A stretch of DNA of 26,994 nt from JBHHYR01 sp046757585. Lineage in GTDB: Bacteria; Desulfobacterota; Binatia; HRBIN30. A program made the position numbers and the translations under genes. Positions within the stretch are counted from its first letter, which is position 1. The number at the start of each line of letters is the position of its first letter. Positions 1 through 7,319 of this stretch are shown here, piece by piece. The DNA is taken from contig JBHHYR010000030.1 in assembly GCA_046757585.1 (NCBI GenBank), positions 1 through 26,994 on the forward strand, written 5' to 3'. Under the pieces are notes generated by a model. It ran no database searches. It worked only from the letters and a program-made list of their open reading frames with translations, and was not told where the DNA came from.

Positions 1-1136
1 GCTTGCGTGCCCGTCGGTGACGGCACCCGCGTCGGCGTTCGGCGCGCGGTGGGTGTGAACGTGGCCCGGCGGGTGGGAGTGGCCCGCTTCGTGCGGGTGG
101 GGGTGGAACGAGCCGTCGGAGTGCGGGTGCCCACCGCTGTTGGCCTCCGGGTGGCGGAAGAGGTGGGCGTGGCAGTCGGCCTCTGTGTCAACGTTCGCGT
201 CGAAGTAGCGGTGCTGGTGACCGAAAACGTGGGAGTTGGAGAACTGGGCCTCGTTGCGGTCGCCCGCCGAGTACTGGTAACCGTTGCAAGCGGGGCGCCA
301 CCGATGCGCACGATGGCGCGCGCCTGCGGTCCGACGTTGCCCTCGACATCACGCACCTGCACGGTCAGCAGCGTGTCTCCGCGCCGCAGATTGGTGTTTC
401 GCGTCACGACGAGACAGAACTGGACTATGCGCGAACCCGAAGACACGAACTTGGCGGTCCCGAACGTGTCGACGGTGCAGGCACTTTTCGGACCAGTGGC
501 CACGTTGAAGGCACACGAAAAATCGTTCAGTGCGTCGGCTATTTCCTGCGTGAAACTGAAGTCCGCGGGGCTGAAGCCTGGAACGCCCCCAATACCGCAC
601 ACGTCCCGATCGCCGTCCCCAAGCGCCTGGGAAGCCTCGATCTGCAGATCCGGGCGGACACTGGGATCGCCGAATGCCGTGTTGAACACAGATGTGCCCA
701 CCTGCAGGCCGTTCTTTCCCGGCATTGCTTCGACGACGAGCTGAAACCCTGTCCCTACCGGTCGCCGGAACAAAGCAGCGCCCTCCGCATCGATGCTCAC
801 GGGGGTGATCACGGTGCCATCGGCAGCGGCTAGCCCAAAAAAGGAGATCCGGGGACCGGGACGGGGCACCGGAGTCACGGGCGGACGGACGAGCTGCAGT
901 AGTGCTATGAGGTCCGCTAGACTCACGACACCGTCGCCGTTCGCGTCCGCTGCGGCGCAATCGAGGGCCGCCCCATCGCGCTCGAACATGCAGGCAAGCA
1001 CGCCAGCCACGTCTTGGGAGTCCCAACCGCTCGTGTCGCCGTCCCCTGGACGAAGTGCCAGACTTGCTTGGCTGAGAACGAGGCAGAACAGCGCAGCGTA
1101 CGTGAAACAGGCACGGAAACGGAAAATTCCCCTCAT
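1..1136 (-). CDS. Exported protein with N-terminal dockerin-like repeats and Pro/Thr-rich linker (partial, C-terminus off window)
   Basis: The frame is open from an ATG at 1136 to the left edge, about 378 residues, with no stop. Residues 1-28 form a signal peptide (basic start, then a hydrophobic stretch AALFCLVLSQASLA). Two calcium-loop repeats of type I dockerin kind follow: DGDTSGWDSQD at 32-42 and DANGDGVVSLAD at 64-75. Residues 80-280 are a beta-rich region I do not recognise, with several Cys. From about residue 283 the chain is a low-complexity Pro/Thr/Ser/Arg linker (repeated TPT, RPT and TRT units) that continues off the window. Such linkers usually tether cell-surface or secreted domains. 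Dockerins in cellulosomes are normally C-terminal; here the repeats follow the signal peptide directly, so a structural calcium-binding role is as likely as cohesin binding. A GTG at 1166 is an alternative start, but the ATG gives the better signal peptide. No clear Shine-Dalgarno is visible. Confidence 0.8.
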   Translation of the reverse strand, partial: MRGIFRFRACFTYAALFCLVLSQASLALRPGDGDTSGWDSQDVAGVLACMFERDGAALDCAAADANGDGVVSLADLIALLQLVRPPVTPVPRPGPRISFFGLAAADGTVITPVSIDAEGAALFRRPVGTGFQLVVEAMPGKNGLQVGTSVFNTAFGDPSVRPDLQIEASQALGDGDRDVCGIGGVPGFSPADFSFTQEIADALNDFSCAFNVATGPKSACTVDTFGTAKFVSSGSRIVQFCLVVTRNTNLRRGDTLLTVQVRDVEGNVGPQARAIVRIGGAPLATVTSTRRATATRPSSPTPTFSVTSTATSTRTLTQRPTATPTSSATRRPTAVGTRTPTARSTPTRTKRATPTRRATFTPTARRTPTRVPSPTGTQ

Positions 1137-1160
1137 ACTATACGGGCGCAGACAGGGCCG

Positions 1161-1181
1161 CGCCACTATGCCCATAGGGCG
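1161..1181. promoter_or_regulatory. Inverted repeat in divergent promoter region
   Basis: The arms CGCC+CTATG (1161-1164, 1166-1170) and CATAG+GGCG (1173-1181) pair as a 9-bp stem with one bulged A and a 2-base centre. It lies 25 bases upstream of the exported dockerin protein and 125 bases upstream of the divergent phasin-like gene. It could be an operator, or a hairpin in the 5' leader of the minus-strand gene. Only the symmetry is seen; the function is inferred. Confidence 0.25.
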
Positions 1182-1306
1182 GCGGACCGTCAATACGCAG
1201 TGAAGGATGCGCAGAGAGAGGCCCGTGTCGCAGTCGATCGTCTCGCAACCGGGCTTGCCAGCGCCATCGGGTAGTAGTACAAGCGGGTCGCAAGAGGAGA
1301 GGAGCG

Positions 1307-1780
1307 ATGGCAAAGAAGAAGCGCGCGACCAGCAAGCCTCAAACCAGCCAGGTCCTGTCACGACTGCAGGCGAATATGAAGGCGATGCAGCGCGATGCCG
1401 AGACCTTGCTCAGCCGGACACGCAAGCAGGCCACCCAACTGATCTCACGGGACCAGAGGCGGGCGTTGGATCGGCTCTTCAAGCAAGCTCAGCGGCTGCG
1501 CACTGATTTCGAGAAGCGTGCCCAGAGAGCCTCGAAAGATGTCGAATCCCGTGCTGAACGTTTCCTATCGACGCTCGAAAAGCAAACCGCCAAACGACTC
1601 GACCCCCTTCTCAGACGCCTAGACGTACCGTCGCGGCGGGAAGTCCACTCCCTGGCGCGACGGATCGGTCAGCTCGAGCGCCAAGTGCGTGCGAGGCGCG
1701 CGGCTGTTGCTGAGCCACCGGACGCCCACACCCCGTCGCCAGTGCGATCAGGGCCGCCACCGACCTTACCTGGCGAGTAA
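1307..1780 (+). CDS. Phasin-like / polyhydroxyalkanoate granule-associated coiled-coil protein
   Basis: A protein of 157 residues that starts MAKKKRA, preceded by a strong Shine-Dalgarno (GGAGAGGAG just upstream of the ATG). It is very rich in Lys, Arg, Gln and Ala and predicted almost entirely helical. Heptad-like spacing at residues 15-95 suggests a coiled coil, and a second short helix (108-133) carries the pattern SLARRIGQLERQVRA. The tail (135-157) is Pro-rich and disordered. The short helix resembles the C-terminal 'eVdaL..ri..Le..v' segment of phasin-family proteins such as PhaF/PhaI, which coat polyester storage granules. No signal peptide or membrane segment is present, so the protein should be cytoplasmic. 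The gene stands alone with its own promoter region and is followed by a hairpin. An alternative is a histone-like or generic coiled-coil protein, since the basic lysine-rich start would also suit DNA binding. Confidence 0.65.
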   Translation: MAKKKRATSKPQTSQVLSRLQANMKAMQRDAETLLSRTRKQATQLISRDQRRALDRLFKQAQRLRTDFEKRAQRASKDVESRAERFLSTLEKQTAKRLDPLLRRLDVPSRREVHSLARRIGQLERQVRARRAAVAEPPDAHTPSPVRSGPPPTLPGE

Positions 1781-1791
1781 GCTTAAGCCGC

Positions 1792-1814
1792 CACCGGCAC
1801 CCGGATTGCCGGTG
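1792..1814 (+). terminator. Hairpin downstream of phasin-like gene, possible terminator
   Basis: Perfect 8-bp arms (1792-1799 CACCGGCA; 1807-1814 TGCCGGTG) enclose a 7-base loop, beginning 12 bases after the stop codon. No T-tract follows, so this is either a non-canonical terminator or an mRNA-stabilising stem. The location right behind the gene is the main support. Confidence 0.4.
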
Positions 1815-1887
1815 TCATCCCGACGCTGTCTGGACGGTCGGTCAGTTCCCGGGGCCTGCGTACCGAATATCCGCCCAATTCTTCCCA

Positions 1888-1919
1888 ACACAGCGTCATC
1901 TCGATGACGCGTGCTGTGT
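1888..1919. repeat. Interrupted inverted repeat between phasin-like and XRE genes
   Basis: The inner arms GCGTCAT (1893-1899) and ATGACGC (1904-1910) form a perfect 7-bp stem with a 4-base loop (CTCG). Outer arms ACACA (1888-1892) and TGTGT (1915-1919) extend it, separated on one side by four unpaired bases. It sits 74 bases beyond the first hairpin and about 100 bases before the XRE gene. A second terminator or a regulatory hairpin are both possible. Confidence 0.35.
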
Positions 1920-1975
1920 CTGACTATGACCTCGCCACCGGTCGAGCCGGCCCCGGTAAGTGGCACGTGCCGTGC

Positions 1976-1994
1976 TATCCGATGTTCATCGATA
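1976..1994. promoter_or_regulatory. Palindrome upstream of XRE gene, candidate autoregulatory operator
   Basis: TATC(C)GATG at 1976-1984 and CATCGATA at 1987-1994 are complementary over 8 bases, apart from one extra C in the left arm, around a TT centre. It ends 25 bases before the start codon of the XRE regulator. Small XRE proteins commonly repress their own promoter through a palindrome in this position. That link is inferred. Confidence 0.3.
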
Positions 1995-2019
1995 CTAAAC
2001 TCTCTGCAAAGGGGGAGCT

Positions 2020-2262
2020 ATGTCAGCCAACACGCCACAGGTAGGGTCGCCCATCAGCGAACTACGACGTCGCCTCAAGATGACGCAAGAAGAGTTCGCC
2101 CACGCGATTGGAGTCACCGTCTCCACTGTGAACCGCTGGGAGAATGGGCACATTGAACCGAGTCGTTTGGCCCGTAAGGCGATGGAGGGGCTTGCTTCCC
2201 GGCTTCCGGCGGCATCGGACCTCTCCGGGCAGCCGGCTGTCTTCAGCGCCAAGGGGTCTTGA
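2020..2262 (+). CDS. Small XRE-family helix-turn-helix regulator
   Basis: This 80-residue cytoplasmic protein is essentially one HTH_3 domain (about residues 10-55). The helices read SELRRRLKMTQEEFAHAIGVTVSTVNRWENG, with the standard TQEEFA turn, the recognition helix STVNRWE and a following E-P-S. The tail (58-80) is Ala/Ser/Pro-rich and lacks a ligand or protease domain. The ATG is preceded by a strong AAAGGGGGA Shine-Dalgarno six bases away. No toxin-type partner lies beside it; the downstream gene is convergent and unrelated. It probably acts as a dimeric local repressor or cofactor-free regulator. Its target is unknown, and the palindrome just upstream suggests autoregulation. Confidence 0.8.
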   Translation: MSANTPQVGSPISELRRRLKMTQEEFAHAIGVTVSTVNRWENGHIEPSRLARKAMEGLASRLPAASDLSGQPAVFSAKGS

Positions 2263-2335
2263 ACGGCCGGCGTCAGCCGCGCAGTGAGCCGGAAGGACGG
2301 GTTGCTGGATTCACCTCGGGGTACGAACCAGGCAG

Positions 2336-3151
2336 CTAGAAGACCAACGCTGCAGCGCGCATCGGGGCGCCACTGCGATCCCCGATGGCTAAGGGAAATC
2401 CGACGAAGACGATGTTCTTCTCGCCGAGCAGTTGGCGGAGGTTGGTCAGCCCCTCAATAACCGGAATCCCGGCCTGAAAGAAAGCCAGGCGTTCTGCCCA
2501 GACCTCCTCGGGTGGTCGGTCCTTATCCATCAGGTCGGCGTAACGCTGATAGTTGCCGATGCTTGGCATGTCAGTTGCCAGGGCGCGGATCTTCTTGGCG
2601 GCAAGCCACTGCGCTGCCTGCACGGAGATTGAAGAGTACGTCGGCCAGTCCTCGCCCGTCGGCTGCGAATAGCCGACAAACAGCAACAAGATTTGATCGC
2701 GTACGATGCGGTAGTTTTCCAGGTCCGTGATCTGCAACGGGGTGTTGCGGTCCTTCCAGCGCAAGTCGACCACTTGGGCGCGCCCGTACAGTTTGGCAAG
2801 CGGCACCTGATCCGGCCGCTCCCCGCCCTTGAGCAAGCGAGCCGGAGCATCAAGGTGGGCCCCCAGATTGCTCGGGAGTTCGAAATAGGTCAGGCCGAAG
2901 GCATACCTCTGTTTTGAGGGAACCACCGGTGTAAAGGGGAGCCGTTCCTTGAGTCCGAGGAACTCACAAGCTCGATGGCCAAACTGGCGGACCGGAAGAT
3001 CCCGTGTGATCAGTGGCGACAGGTCGACGATCTTCCTAGGCATGCGTAAACGGACCGACCCGCTGGCGCGACATCCCAGTAGACCAGCAACGGTGAGAAG
3101 CGCCACCGCTTGAATGCTCCGGGCGGCCACCCCGGTGTACCTTTGCCTCAT
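2336..3151 (-). CDS. Lipoprotein-type cyclase family protein (kynurenine formamidase-like)
   Basis: A protein of 271 residues. The ATG at 3151 is chosen because AGGGAGG lies eight bases upstream and because it gives a short basic n-region, a hydrophobic stretch (AVALLTVAGLLG) and Cys27 in a lipobox-like LLGC. That suggests export and lipid anchoring. The mature part matches the metal-dependent cyclase / kynurenine formamidase family: IVDLSPLIT near the start, the metal-site motif GAHLDAP (His99, Asp101), VVDLRWKD, LLLFVGYSQPTGEDW, then SVQAAQWLAAKKIRALATDMPSI and the C-terminal IVFVGFPLAIGDRSGAPMRAAAL. Members hydrolyse N-formyl or cyclic amide/ester bonds. Most are cytoplasmic, so the lipoprotein signal is unusual. 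The gene is monocistronic, convergent with the XRE gene and divergent from the ETF gene. The substrate is unknown. Confidence 0.8.
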   Translation of the reverse strand: MRQRYTGVAARSIQAVALLTVAGLLGCRASGSVRLRMPRKIVDLSPLITRDLPVRQFGHRACEFLGLKERLPFTPVVPSKQRYAFGLTYFELPSNLGAHLDAPARLLKGGERPDQVPLAKLYGRAQVVDLRWKDRNTPLQITDLENYRIVRDQILLLFVGYSQPTGEDWPTYSSISVQAAQWLAAKKIRALATDMPSIGNYQRYADLMDKDRPPEEVWAERLAFFQAGIPVIEGLTNLRQLLGEKNIVFVGFPLAIGDRSGAPMRAAALVF

Positions 3152-3282
3152 AACCCTTGCCTCCCTCTGCATGGGCGTCCCTACTTCGCAAACTGGGATC
3201 TCAATGATAAAGCACTCCATGGCCCAAATACGCAAGCCCTAATGATGGCGATGGAGGAACCCTGGTTCAGCACGCTTCGGCA

Positions 3283-3324
3283 CAGGCCGCCCTGCACATA
3301 TGGCCAGACCTCAGGCCGCCTGCA
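3283..3324. repeat. Imperfect tandem direct repeat in cyclase/ETF divergent region
   Basis: CAGGCCGCCCTGCA (3283-3296) recurs as CAGGCCGCCTGCA (3312-3324), missing one C, with starts 29 bases apart (close to three helical turns). The 291-base region 3152-3442 between the divergent cyclase and ETF genes otherwise holds no convincing gene. Paired regulator sites are possible, but no known operator is recognised. Confidence 0.25.
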
Positions 3325-3385
3325 GGGAAACGGGTTTCTTCCCTGGCACAAGCTAGCGCAGGCGGTTGGGAACTCGTACACGACC

Positions 3386-3405
3386 CCTGGGTAAGTCCAC
3401 CCGGG
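3386..3405 (+). promoter_or_regulatory. Hairpin in ETF 5' region
   Basis: The arms CCTGGGT (3386-3392) and ACCCGGG (3399-3405) pair over 7 bp with one G-T wobble around a 6-base loop. The hairpin ends 37 bases before the ETF start codon. It may belong to the operon leader or overlap the promoter. The function is inferred only from position. Confidence 0.2.
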
Positions 3406-3442
3406 TGCCTTGCAAACAGTCAGCTTCGGAGGGAGGAGAAGT

Positions 3443-5284
3443 ATGCGAATTGCCGTGTGTATCAAACAGGTTCCCGTGGTGTCGGCTCTACAGTTTGATC
3501 CGCAGACCAAGACGCTGAAACGGGAGGCGGTTCCCAGCGAGGTCAGTGCGTTCGACATCCGTGCCTTGGTCAAGGCGCTGGAGCTGAAGGCTGCCCACGG
3601 CGGGGAAGTCGTGGTGGTTACCATGGGACCGCCGCAGGCACGGGAAGCGCTCCGTCACTGTCTGGCACTCGGCGGGGATCGGGCCCTGCACCTCTGCGAT
3701 CATGGGTTTGCCGGCTCCGACACGTTGGCGACTGCGCGTGGCCTCGCCTTGGCACTGAGTCGGGAAGCGTTTGATTTGATCTTGTGCGGGCGGAACAGCG
3801 TGGATGCGGAAACCGGCCAGGTCGGCCCCGAAATTGCCGAGCTCCTCCACCTGCCACAGATCACGGGGGCACGGACGCTGGCGCTCGATGCTACGACACG
3901 AGAGCTGACCGCCGAGCGCGAAACGGACGAAGGCCTGGAAGCGGTCACCGCCCCCTTACCAGCGCTGGTGACCGCGGCGGAAGACCTGGCTCCGGAACGC
4001 TTCCCGTCCAAGGCCGAACGCGAGGCCGCAAAGACCAAACACTGCGTCGAGGTGCACCTCGCCGACCTGTCCCCCGACACCGGGCGGTTTGGGGCTGCCG
4101 GCTCACCAACGGAAGTGTCAGGTTTGCACCACGTCGAAACCACGCGGCTTGGACGCATCGTGGCCGCTAGCAGCGTTGACGATGCTGCCGCCGAGCTGGT
4201 ACGTATTTTGGTTGACGACCATGGTTTGTTCAGCGCGTGGAAGGTGCGAGAACAGCCAGCGTTTGCGGAGCTCGCGCAGTCGCCGCAGCGCAGGAGCGCC
4301 CGCGACGTGTGGGTTCTCGTCGAAAAGCTCAGCGGCACGATCCGCCCAGTGGTGTTCGAGCTCCTCGGAAAGGCCGGCGCACTCGCCCGCGTCATGGACG
4401 GGCGCGTGAGCGCTGTGCTCTTGGGAGAACACGTCGAGCACTACACCGCGACGCTCGCCGCGCACGGCGCGGATGAGGTTCTGATCGCTGACGACCCGCG
4501 CCTGGCGGTGTACCAGACCGAAACCTACACTGCCGTGTTGGCTGCAGCGATTCAGGCGCGCAAGCCCGGCGTGCTGCTCATCCCGGCCACGAGCACCGGA
4601 CGCGATCTTGCGCCACGTGTCGCCGCGCGCCTCCAGCTGGGGCTCACTGGAGACTGCGTCGACATCGGCATGGATGTGCAGGGACGGCTCCTCCAATATA
4701 AGCCGGCGTTCGGCGGCAGCGTGGTGGCGTCGATCCTGTCGCGGACGCTTCCAGAGATGGCGACGGTTCGTCCCGGGATGTTCGTCGCACCCACACCTGA
4801 TCCATCTCGCCGTGCCGTCAGTGAACGGCTGGCGCTTGCTGATCTCCCGGAACCGGCGGCGCGTGTCGTCAAGCGCGAGGCAGGAGCGGAGGCTGCCACC
4901 GAGCTCGACCGTGCCGATATTGTCATTGGCGTCGGCAAGGGCATCGGGGACAAGGCGAATCTCGACAGAATTGGGCCCCTGGTTCGCCTGCTCGGTGCCG
5001 CGCTCTGCACCACACGCGATGTGACAGACAAGGGTTGGCTCCCCAAGCAGTATCAGGTCGGCCTGACCGGCCGGGCCATCGGTCCAAAGCTATACATTGC
5101 CATAGGCATCCGTGGCGCCTTCGAACATCTGGTCGGCGTGCGCCGTGCCGGTGTGATAGTAGCCATCAACAACAAGCCGAAGGCGCAGATCTTCAGACAA
5201 GCCGACTATGGCATCGTGGGCGACTACGCCGAAGTTGTCCCCGCTCTGTGCCGGCATCTGTCGTCGTCTCGCTCGGGTCCATGA
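3443..5284 (+). CDS. Fused electron transfer flavoprotein, beta-alpha (EtfB-EtfA in one chain)
   Basis: A protein of 613 residues. The ATG at 3443 is chosen because MRIAVCIKQVP is the classical EtfB start and a GGAGGGAGGAG Shine-Dalgarno precedes it. Residues 1 to about 255 are EtfB: the nucleotide loop CGRNSVDAETGQVGPEIAELL (about 118-138) and the conserved PALVTAAEDLAPERFPS. After a short linker, residues 290-613 are EtfA: an N-terminal domain from DVWVLVEKLSG, the stretch LLIPATSTGRDLAPRVAARL, then the FAD domain with VIGVGKGIG, TRDVTDKGWLPKQYQVGLTG, LYIAIGIRGAFEHL and ADYGIVGD. The usual GISGAIQH is GIRGAFEH here. ETF carries electrons from acyl-CoA or other flavoprotein dehydrogenases, normally to ETF:quinone oxidoreductase. 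The two subunits are usually separate genes. It is the first gene of the plus-strand catabolic block. Confidence 0.93.
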   Translation: MRIAVCIKQVPVVSALQFDPQTKTLKREAVPSEVSAFDIRALVKALELKAAHGGEVVVVTMGPPQAREALRHCLALGGDRALHLCDHGFAGSDTLATARGLALALSREAFDLILCGRNSVDAETGQVGPEIAELLHLPQITGARTLALDATTRELTAERETDEGLEAVTAPLPALVTAAEDLAPERFPSKAEREAAKTKHCVEVHLADLSPDTGRFGAAGSPTEVSGLHHVETTRLGRIVAASSVDDAAAELVRILVDDHGLFSAWKVREQPAFAELAQSPQRRSARDVWVLVEKLSGTIRPVVFELLGKAGALARVMDGRVSAVLLGEHVEHYTATLAAHGADEVLIADDPRLAVYQTETYTAVLAAAIQARKPGVLLIPATSTGRDLAPRVAARLQLGLTGDCVDIGMDVQGRLLQYKPAFGGSVVASILSRTLPEMATVRPGMFVAPTPDPSRRAVSERLALADLPEPAARVVKREAGAEAATELDRADIVIGVGKGIGDKANLDRIGPLVRLLGAALCTTRDVTDKGWLPKQYQVGLTGRAIGPKLYIAIGIRGAFEHLVGVRRAGVIVAINNKPKAQIFRQADYGIVGDYAEVVPALCRHLSSSRSGP

Positions 5285-5355
5285 GCGTGCATAAGGGCCG
5301 CAGGGACCTACCTGCGACACGACGCACGGAGCGTTGAACCCGATCAGTTGCACGC

Positions 5356-6135
5356 ATGGCGCATCGCAGCGAGTTCGTGTCAGTCGCGGGTGTGCGGACC
5401 CATTTGTTCCGAGGTGGCCGAGGCACCCCGCTACTCGTCTTGCACCCCGAGTTCGGCTCGAATCGGTGGTTCCCGTACCACGACAGGCTTGCCGCACGGT
5501 TCCAGATCTTTGCTCCTGACCACCCTGGATTCGGCCAGAGTGAGCGTCCCGAGTGGCTCGATGGGATCGACGATCTGGTTTTCCACTATGCTGACCTGTT
5601 GGACGCCCTCGGCCTTGCGCGCGTGTCTATTCTCGGCACGTCGCTCGGCGGCTGGATTGCCGCCGAGTTTGCCGTCACGCACCCGCAACGGTTGCACCGT
5701 ATCGTTCTGGTCGGCGCCGGCGGCATCAAGGTAGAGGGGGCGGACCGTTTCGACGTCTTCATCCATTCCGTGGAAGAGACGCTGCAGCATTCGTTCCATG
5801 ACCCGAGCCGGGCGGCGCAGCTCCTACCGACGGAATTCGGCCCTGACAGCATTGTGGACACCTACCGCGAAGCTGCCACGCTGGCGCGGCTGACCTGGAA
5901 TCCGTATTTCTACGATCCGAAGTTGCCACGCCGGTTGCGGCGGATCACCGCGCCCACGTTGATCGTGTGGGGAGACGACGATAGGTTTCTGCCGGCCGCG
6001 CACGGCGAGGCGTACGCCCGGCTGATTCCCACGGCGACGCTGCAGACCATTCCAGAATGCGGCCATCTCGTTCCGCTCGAACAGACGGACCTGTTCATTC
6101 AGCACGTGGTGCGATTCCTCGAAGCCGGCGCCTGA
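5356..6135 (+). CDS. Alpha/beta hydrolase
   Basis: A 259-residue single-domain alpha/beta hydrolase. It shows an HPEFGSNRW oxyanion-type loop (about 30-38), the segment APDHPGFGQSERP (53-65), nucleophile elbow GTSLGG with Ser96, acid residue in WGDDDRFLP (Asp209) and His237 in CGHLVP. These give a complete Ser-Asp-His triad. No signal peptide, so cytoplasmic. It follows the ETF gene by 71 bases, and its TGA overlaps the ATG of the flavin oxidoreductase gene (TGATG), which points to coupled translation. Related proteins hydrolyse meta-cleavage products, lactones, thioesters or esters. Here a role in hydrolysing an intermediate of the local acyl-CoA pathway is likely, but the substrate is not defined by sequence. 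The start has no strong Shine-Dalgarno. Confidence 0.88.
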   Translation: MAHRSEFVSVAGVRTHLFRGGRGTPLLVLHPEFGSNRWFPYHDRLAARFQIFAPDHPGFGQSERPEWLDGIDDLVFHYADLLDALGLARVSILGTSLGGWIAAEFAVTHPQRLHRIVLVGAGGIKVEGADRFDVFIHSVEETLQHSFHDPSRAAQLLPTEFGPDSIVDTYREAATLARLTWNPYFYDPKLPRRLRRITAPTLIVWGDDDRFLPAAHGEAYARLIPTATLQTIPECGHLVPLEQTDLFIQHVVRFLEAGA

Positions 6136-7319
6136 TGGTTCAGTTTTTCTACTTCCACCTCATGCCGTGGCCGTATTTGCCGGCAGACTTCGATCGCCGC
6201 CACCAGTCGTCGTGGGTTACATTGTCCAACCGCTTCTATGATCCCCGGCGTGGGCACACGCTCTACAACGAGTACCTCGATGAAATGGAGCACGCGGCAG
6301 CACTGGGTTACGACGGCCTGGGCGTCAACGAACATCATCAGAATGCCTACGGCACCATGCCCGGCCCCAACCTCATGGCAGCGGCCCTCATTCGCCGCAC
6401 GCAGCGTGTGAAGATCGCCATCCTTGGCAATGCCATCCCATTACGGGACCACCCGCTTCGGGTTGCCGAGGAAGTGGCAATGCTCGACGTCCTGTCCGGC
6501 GGGCGTATCATTTCTGGGCTGGTCCGCGGTATTGGCTGCGAATATCTCTCCCTCGGTATCAACCCGACGTATTCACGCGAGCGCTTCTACGAGGCGCATG
6601 AGCTGATTGTGCGCGCCTGGACCGAGGAGGGGCCGTTTTCGTTCGAGGGCAAGCACTACCAAGTCCGTTACGCGAATATTTGGCCACGCCCGTTGCAGAA
6701 GCCACACCCACCGATCTGGCTCCCGTCACAGGGCAGCACCGAGACGATCCGGTGGGGGGCGCACCGGCGGTATCCGTTCATCAGCGTGTTCACCTCGTTT
6801 GCGCAAACCAAGCGTTTGATTGACGAGTACAAGGCTGCCGCCGAGACGGAGGGGTATGCGGCTCAGCCGCATCAGATCGGATTTGCGGTGCCCACTTACG
6901 TAGCCGAGACCGATGCGCGCGCCCGCGAAGAAGCCGAACCCCACATGCTCTGGCTATTCCACCGCGGCCTGAAGATTCCGCCACACTTCCTGCTCCCACC
7001 CGGCTACATTACCGAGGAGTCGTTGAAGAAATTCCTCGCAGCAGGTCTGCGACCACCAAGCGATATGAACTTTGACGAGCTCGAGAAGGGCGGGTACATT
7101 CTCGTGGGAAGCGCACCGACCGTGGTGGACCGGCTCAAGGAGATCGAAAAACAGCTCGGCTTCGGCCTGTTCATTGGTGGTGGGCGAACAGGTAACATGC
7201 CCCATGAGAAAGCGATGAAGAATACGGAATTGTTTGCCAGTGACGTGATACCGCACTTTCGCGCGCCGGCACCAACCACAGCGCCCGGCAGTGGCAGCGC
7301 GGAGAAGGGTGCACCATGA
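6135..7319 (+). CDS. LLM-class flavin-dependent oxidoreductase (luciferase-like monooxygenase)
   Basis: A protein of 394 residues. The ATG at 6135 overlaps the previous stop (TGATG). It is a bacterial luciferase-like TIM barrel: EHAAALGYDGLGVNEHHQNAY (about 52-72), ILGNAIPLRDHPLRVAEEVAMLDVLSGGRIISGLVRG (about 96-134), YSRERFYEAHELIVRAW, then YANIWPRPLQKPHPPIWLPSQGSTETIRWGA. The NEHH and DVLSGGR motifs are typical of the family, which uses FMNH2 or F420. Members oxygenate aldehydes, ketones, terpenes or sulfonates, or reduce F420-linked substrates. No dedicated flavin reductase is seen in the window. The last 20 residues are Pro/Ala/Gly-rich and probably flexible. The role in this block could be oxidation of a hydrophobic substrate upstream of CoA activation; that is inference. 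Confidence 0.9.
   Translation: MVQFFYFHLMPWPYLPADFDRRHQSSWVTLSNRFYDPRRGHTLYNEYLDEMEHAAALGYDGLGVNEHHQNAYGTMPGPNLMAAALIRRTQRVKIAILGNAIPLRDHPLRVAEEVAMLDVLSGGRIISGLVRGIGCEYLSLGINPTYSRERFYEAHELIVRAWTEEGPFSFEGKHYQVRYANIWPRPLQKPHPPIWLPSQGSTETIRWGAHRRYPFISVFTSFAQTKRLIDEYKAAAETEGYAAQPHQIGFAVPTYVAETDARAREEAEPHMLWLFHRGLKIPPHFLLPPGYITEESLKKFLAAGLRPPSDMNFDELEKGGYILVGSAPTVVDRLKEIEKQLGFGLFIGGGRTGNMPHEKAMKNTELFASDVIPHFRAPAPTTAPGSGSAEKGAP

Noticed and set aside
7..744. Plus-strand open frame rich in Val-Gly-Val repeats
   Set aside because: It is the complement of the Pro/Thr codons of the real minus-strand exported protein. It has no ribosome site and no domain, while the other strand carries a signal peptide and dockerin loops.
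3110..3394. 94-codon plus-strand frame in the cyclase/ETF divergent region
   Set aside because: It begins inside the cyclase signal-peptide region on the other strand, has no ribosome site or recognisable domain, and its codon use is unlike its neighbours.
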